Source: an uncultured Granulicatella sp.
GTDB taxonomy: Bacteria > Bacillota > Bacilli > Lactobacillales > Aerococcaceae
NCBI GenBank assembly: GCA_937891475.1
Contig: CALATC010000164.1
Span: 1-9,926, forward strand
Reading direction: 5' to 3'
Length of the DNA stretch: 9,926 bases
Part shown: in pieces, positions 6,657 to 9,926 of the stretch
How the letters are laid out: every line of letters starts with the position of its first letter
How positions within the stretch are numbered: position 1 is the stretch's first letter
Position numbers and translations under genes: made by a program
The notes under the pieces: model-generated
What the model saw: the letters and a program-made list of their open reading frames with translations, nothing else
Databases searched by the model: none
Told to the model about the DNA's origin: nothing

Positions 6657-8132
6657 ATGCCGGATTCTTTAAGAAAACTTCATGCAGTACTTACAACTTT
6701 CTGCTATGGTTTAGCAATTGTTTTTTATTTGATTTATTTAAATAATAATCATTTAGAAACTTTATTATATACCGTTGTAATAGTTTTTATTGCACATACA
6801 TTATTTAGTTTTCATAACTTAAAATATCAATTAATTCATATCTTGTTTTATATGACAATTTTTGTATTTTTATTTTCAAGGCCATTAATTGATTATTTAA
6901 GAATTGGAAGTTTTGACACATATCAACAAGATGCTTATGTATTCACTTTTAATATTATTCTAGTTTCCTTACTAGGATTATGGTTAGGTGGAATAATAGG
7001 TGTCAGATATTTTAGTCGAAAGAAAGAAAAGCCTGTTGATGAAAATTCTTATGCTCGATTAATATTACAAGTTCGAAGAGTTTCTTTAGCAGTATTTTGG
7101 TTAACATATCCATTTTATGTACTAAGATTAGTAGAACGTTTAATCTTTAGATTACAAACTACCTACTATGGATATTATGCGAATTTCACAAGTAAATTAC
7201 CATACTTTACTTATTTATTATCAGCTTTTATGTTTTATGCATTATGTGTCTATTTAGCAACGAAACCATCTAAAAAAGCTTCTATCTTTATGCTTGGTTT
7301 ATATGTTGTAGCCAATATGATTCATTTAGTCATTGGTACAAGAAATCCATTTATTTTAAGTTTATTATTTGCCTTTGTATATTTCTTTATGCGTCATTAT
7401 TCTGATAAAAAAGAAGTTTGGCTTGGACGTAGAGAAAAAATTGCGTTAGGAGTAGGAACACCAGTCTTAATGCTTGCGATGGGGGCTATGAACTATATAC
7501 GAGATGGAGCGAAATTAAAGTTTGATAGTATCTTTGCTTTATTAGTCGATTTTATTTACAAACAAGGAACTAGTTTTGGAGTTTTAGCTAGAGGTTATTT
7601 ATATCGTAGTAGTTTACCAATTCGAGAAATGAGAAACTATACCTTTGGTCCTATTATTGATTATTTTTATCGCGGTAGTATTGGGATGAATTTATTAGGG
7701 ACCACTGCTTTTAAAACAACGACAAATAGTATTGAATTAGCTTTAGAAAGTAATAGTTATGCTCATAATATTTCGTACTTAGTATTAAAACAACAATATT
7801 TAGACGGCCATGGTATCGGAAGTAGTTATATGATGGAAGTTTACACTGATTATGGTTTTGTTGGATTATTTATAACGAGTTGTATTTTAGGAGTTATTTT
7901 TATCGCATTACTAAATTCAGCGTATAGAAAAAATCTACTTGGATTTACCGTATCATTATTAATTCTCGGTAATTTATTCTTTATGGCAAGAAGTAGTTTC
8001 TCAGAAAGTTTCTTTAGTTTGTTCACAATGCAATTTTGGACAGTTGTAATAGTTATTTTCTTAATGTCCTACTCGATGAAGAAACCTATTTATCATACAA
8101 CATTAGCAAAGGATGGTTATATACATGTTTGA
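6657..8132 (+). CDS. Wzy-type oligosaccharide repeat-unit polymerase
   Basis: This 491-residue, very hydrophobic protein has roughly eleven or twelve predicted membrane segments spread along its length. It has the layout of Wzy/O-antigen polysaccharide polymerases of Gram-positive capsule loci. Family-like motifs are VIGTRNPFIL (225-234) at a membrane/loop border, NYIRDG (279-284), YKQGTS (301-306), NYTFGPIIDY (327-336), and a long external loop with SYAHNISYLVLKQQYLDGHGIGSSYMMEVYTDYGFVG. The G-x-G-x-G-S-S-Y-x-x-E-x-Y-x-D-[YF]-G pattern near 385-401 is characteristic. It would join undecaprenyl-pyrophosphate-linked repeat units on the outer membrane face. AAAGGAG (6642-6648) at the end of the GT4 gene is a near-ideal ribosome binding site for ATG 6657. 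No Wzx flippase is found nearby. As usual for Wzy, repeat-unit specificity cannot be predicted. Confidence 0.85.
   Translation: MPDSLRKLHAVLTTFCYGLAIVFYLIYLNNNHLETLLYTVVIVFIAHTLFSFHNLKYQLIHILFYMTIFVFLFSRPLIDYLRIGSFDTYQQDAYVFTFNIILVSLLGLWLGGIIGVRYFSRKKEKPVDENSYARLILQVRRVSLAVFWLTYPFYVLRLVERLIFRLQTTYYGYYANFTSKLPYFTYLLSAFMFYALCVYLATKPSKKASIFMLGLYVVANMIHLVIGTRNPFILSLLFAFVYFFMRHYSDKKEVWLGRREKIALGVGTPVLMLAMGAMNYIRDGAKLKFDSIFALLVDFIYKQGTSFGVLARGYLYRSSLPIREMRNYTFGPIIDYFYRGSIGMNLLGTTAFKTTTNSIELALESNSYAHNISYLVLKQQYLDGHGIGSSYMMEVYTDYGFVGLFITSCILGVIFIALLNSAYRKNLLGFTVSLLILGNLFFMARSSFSESFFSLFTMQFWTVVIVIFLMSYSMKKPIYHTTLAKDGYIHV
8108..8113 (+). promoter_or_regulatory. Ribosome binding site for the Wzz-like gene
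   Basis: AAAGGA lies within the end of the polymerase gene. An in-frame ATG at 8113 falls inside the motif. The ATG at 8125, 11 bases downstream, is the more plausible start, giving an N-terminus MFENYSLADLL. Confidence 0.5.
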
Positions 8133-9159
8133 AAATTATTCATTAGCTGATTTATTAGCTAATTTAAAGAAAAAGAAAAAATGGAATGTTATTGCAGTTT
8201 TTGTATTATTTGTTTTAATGGCTTTACCAATGAGCTATAAAGCAATTACTTCAAAATCAGTCGTAAAAAATAATACAAGTTACTCAAGCTATATTATTTA
8301 TAAAATTAATGCACCTGAAAAAGAATTTAAAACAGAATCTAATACGAAGAATGATCAATTTAGTTATTTCTACTCTAAATTAATTAGTTCAAATATGAAT
8401 GGTGCTTATTTATTCAATGATTCAACAGATCAAGAAGTGGCGAAATATGCTGGAGAAATTGCGAGTAATGCAACTCAATTAAGAAATTCAGATATAGATT
8501 TCTGGGAAAAGAAAATTATCGTATCTTCACTAGGGGATTATACAGGTGTTTCTGTTAAAGCTTTAACAACTAGTCCAACTTTAAATCAATTAATTGAGAA
8601 AAAAGTTGATGCATTAATGAACAGTTATAAAGATACATTTAAAGACGTGACGATTCAAAAATTAAATACTGTTAATTCACAAGAAGTTGGTGGAAGTGAA
8701 ACAACAGTTTCAAACTTCAATGTAAAACAATTAGTATTAAGAATGGTAGTTGTTTTTGTATTAGCAGGATTTATTGTCATCTTTATGAATTTTGTTTGGT
8801 ATTTATTTAATCCAACAATGAACCGTGTAGGTGATTTCAAAAAATACGATATCCAACAAGTATTTGAAATTGAAAATGCGGAAGTGTTACGTCAATTAAT
8901 TCGATATAAAAAAGAAAATCTTGGAGACTTTGCTGTAGTTACTTCAAGTAAAGCTATTGCAAAACAATGGGAGCAAAAAATTCAAGATGTATCGATTGAA
9001 TATGTAGAAGCTTCTAATTTTGAAAGAATTTGTCAATTTGATGCTTACCTATTTGTAGAAGAATTTGGGAAGACTCGTTATGTTGATTTCGAGAAAAAAT
9101 TACAAGAATTGCACAATTTTGATAAAAAAATTATTGGTGTAGCAGTATTTCCAATCTAA
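8125..9159 (+). CDS. Wzz/CpsC-like chain-length protein with atypical cytoplasmic C-terminal domain
   Basis: This 344-residue protein has the two-membrane-helix layout of polysaccharide co-polymerases. A short cytoplasmic start (FENYSLADLLANLKKKKKW) is followed by TM1 at about 20-36, an extracellular region to about 200, and TM2 at about 203-227. Directly after TM2 comes FNPTMNRVGDFKKYDI, in the place of the conserved P-x-x-x-x-x-D-F segment that follows TM2 in Wzz/CpsC proteins. Such proteins set chain length with Wzy, whose gene overlaps this one by eight bases. Unlike ordinary CpsC, which ends soon after TM2, there are about 105 further residues. These include FAVVTSSKAIAKQWEQKI, FDAYLFVEEFGKTRY and a final KKIIGVAVFPI. 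In order and character they recall the start, the late beta-strand and the end of BY-kinase/ParA-like domains, but no Walker A (GKS/T) or Tyr-rich tail is present. It may be a degenerate regulatory domain. It is the last gene before the terminator. Family placement is moderately firm; function of the tail is unknown. Confidence 0.72.
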   Translation: MFENYSLADLLANLKKKKKWNVIAVFVLFVLMALPMSYKAITSKSVVKNNTSYSSYIIYKINAPEKEFKTESNTKNDQFSYFYSKLISSNMNGAYLFNDSTDQEVAKYAGEIASNATQLRNSDIDFWEKKIIVSSLGDYTGVSVKALTTSPTLNQLIEKKVDALMNSYKDTFKDVTIQKLNTVNSQEVGGSETTVSNFNVKQLVLRMVVVFVLAGFIVIFMNFVWYLFNPTMNRVGDFKKYDIQQVFEIENAEVLRQLIRYKKENLGDFAVVTSSKAIAKQWEQKIQDVSIEYVEASNFERICQFDAYLFVEEFGKTRYVDFEKKLQELHNFDKKIIGVAVFPI

Positions 9160-9177
9160 AATTTAATAAACAAAATT

Positions 9178-9202
9178 CCCCCGTCAGAATAACTGGCGGG
9201 GG
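9178..9202 (+). terminator. Strong intrinsic terminator, probably bidirectional, between convergent operons
   Basis: CCCCCGTCAG (9178-9187) pairs with CTGGCGGGGG (9193-9202) to form a 10-bp GC-rich stem with one G-U pair and an AATAA loop. It is followed on the plus strand by TTATTTATTTT, and preceded by AAAATT, which gives AATTTT after the stem on the minus strand. It lies 18 bases after the stop of the Wzz-like gene and about 9 bases after the stop of the convergent regulator gene, so it can serve both. It is the only GC-rich run in the neighbourhood. Confidence 0.92.
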
Positions 9203-9211
9203 TTATTTATT

Positions 9212-9926
9212 TTAAAATGAATCAGAAAGTGTATTTAAATAGTTCACTAATTCCATTATCGTTAAATTATTATGACAAATAAATTCTTTCGTTAACCCTT
9301 CAATATAGAAGTTTGCAACTATAATATCATAATCTGTTTGATTTAAAATTTCAGTTGAAAGGTCAACTTGAGTCCAATTTTCAAAAATAAAACGATTATT
9401 ACAATAGTACGAAAGGATTTTTGTTAAAGTAATCGAGAGTGCATGGTCAAAATTACTAATCACTAACACTTTAATAGGAGGACGATTCATTAACAATTGA
9501 ACGGCAGTATCTTCTCCATGAGTAAATAGAGTATACATTAAGTGATTAATATGTTCGGATGTATGCGTTCGATTCATGATTTTTAAATATTCAACAATTT
9601 CTTCTTTCATAATTTGAAAAACTTCAGGAAAATGAAATTCGAAATTTTGAATCGTTTTTTGCTTTTGATTAAATAACAGAGGATCTGTAAAAGTCTCTTG
9701 ACGTTCTAAATGTACCGTATTATGCATATACCAAATTAAATCATTACGATTATGAAATTGAATGTGTAGTCTATTTTCAATTTTGGATAACATTTCGTCT
9801 AATAAACGATATGATTTTTGTGCATAGTCACTATCATTTAAAGAGTGATAAAATTCTTCAGGACTTAAAAAGATACTCTCTTGAATAAATGAAATAAAAA
9901 TTTGAGCTAAAATTTCTGGAGTGATT
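9212..9926 (-). CDS. Mga/PRD-type transcriptional regulator, C-terminal part (5' end outside window)
   Basis: The minus-strand frame stays open from the stop at 9212 to the window end, about 237 residues. The internal ATG at 9793 is therefore not the start: in-frame codons continue upstream as ...YHSLNDSDYAQKSYRLLDEMLSKIENR. The visible part is a helical region with a PRD-like look (NDLIWYMHNTVHLER, FPEVFQIMKEEIVEYLKI). An EIIB-like domain follows from about 9480 to 9240, starting PPIKVLVISNFDHALSITLTKIL and continuing YDIIVANFYIEG. The [IV]-K-[IV]-L-[IV]-x-S-N-F-D-H pattern with a following Y-D-x-I-[IV]-[AT]-N is typical of the C-terminal domain of Mga and AtxA-like virulence regulators. DNA-binding helix-turn-helix domains would lie in the missing N-terminus. 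In this family PTS phosphorylation of the PRDs can tune activity, but no specific phospho-histidine can be assigned here. Targets are unknown; control of the adjacent operon is possible but not shown. Confidence 0.75.
   Translation of the reverse strand, partial: ITPEILAQIFISFIQESIFLSPEEFYHSLNDSDYAQKSYRLLDEMLSKIENRLHIQFHNRNDLIWYMHNTVHLERQETFTDPLLFNQKQKTIQNFEFHFPEVFQIMKEEIVEYLKIMNRTHTSEHINHLMYTLFTHGEDTAVQLLMNRPPIKVLVISNFDHALSITLTKILSYYCNNRFIFENWTQVDLSTEILNQTDYDIIVANFYIEGLTKEFICHNNLTIMELVNYLNTLSDSF

Noticed and set aside
8655..8840. Minus-strand open frame inside the Wzz-like gene
   Set aside because: Antisense to the TM2 region of a convincing plus-strand gene; no start signal or recognisable motif.
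9212..9793. Complete 193-residue minus-strand gene starting at the ATG at 9793
   Set aside because: The frame stays open beyond 9793 to the window edge and the upstream codons read as sensible protein, so this is the 3' part of a longer Mga-type gene.
1..9926. CRISPR array, insertion sequence, tRNA/rRNA or phage genes
   Set aside because: No regularly spaced repeats, transposase motifs, terminal inverted repeats, structural RNA signatures or phage-type genes were seen; coding density is nearly complete.

Overview
The window comes from an AT-rich, low-GC Gram-positive bacterium. The genes are tightly packed, have strong AGGAG-type ribosome binding sites, and use AT-rich codons. The content is typical of Lactobacillales cell-envelope loci: paired LytR-CpsA-Psr (LCP) proteins, TarI/TarJ, LicD, a Wzy polymerase and a nearby Mga-type regulator. 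A member of the Carnobacteriaceae/Aerococcaceae/Enterococcaceae or a relative of streptococci seems likely. I cannot fix the genus from sequence alone.

Layout. Positions 1-446 hold the C-terminal part of a membrane-anchored family 2 glycosyltransferase whose start lies outside the window. A short gap (447-535) carries an extended -10 promoter. It is followed by a same-strand run of eight genes: two tandem LCP ligases (536-1870, 1897-2937), a TarI-like cytidylyltransferase (2953-3660), a TarJ-like reductase (3661-4689), a LicD-family phosphotransferase (4705-5538), a GT4 glycosyltransferase (5528-6652), a Wzy-type polymerase (6657-8132) and a Wzz/CpsC-like membrane protein (8125-9159). Gene junctions are 26 bp or less, and three pairs abut or overlap, so this looks like one operon. 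A strong hairpin terminator (9178-9202) closes it. On the other strand, converging on that terminator, is the C-terminal part of an Mga/PRD-type regulator (9212 to the window end).

How the genes fit together. The run looks like the distal half of a locus for a surface polysaccharide. TarJ and TarI would make CDP-ribitol. LicD would transfer a phospho-alditol (or phosphocholine) group onto the glycan. GT4 and the upstream GT2 would add sugars, Wzy would polymerise repeat units, and the Wzz-like protein would set chain length. The LCP proteins would ligate the product to peptidoglycan. No initiating transferase, Wzx flippase, BY-kinase/phosphatase, TarL/TarF polymerase or licA/licC choline genes are in the window; they would have to be elsewhere.

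The two most interesting points are inferences. First, LicD sits directly next to TarI/TarJ without choline genes, which suggests a CDP-ribitol-dependent LicD enzyme. Second, the Wzz-like protein has a cytoplasmic tail that resembles a BY-kinase/ParA-type domain stripped of its nucleotide-binding motifs.
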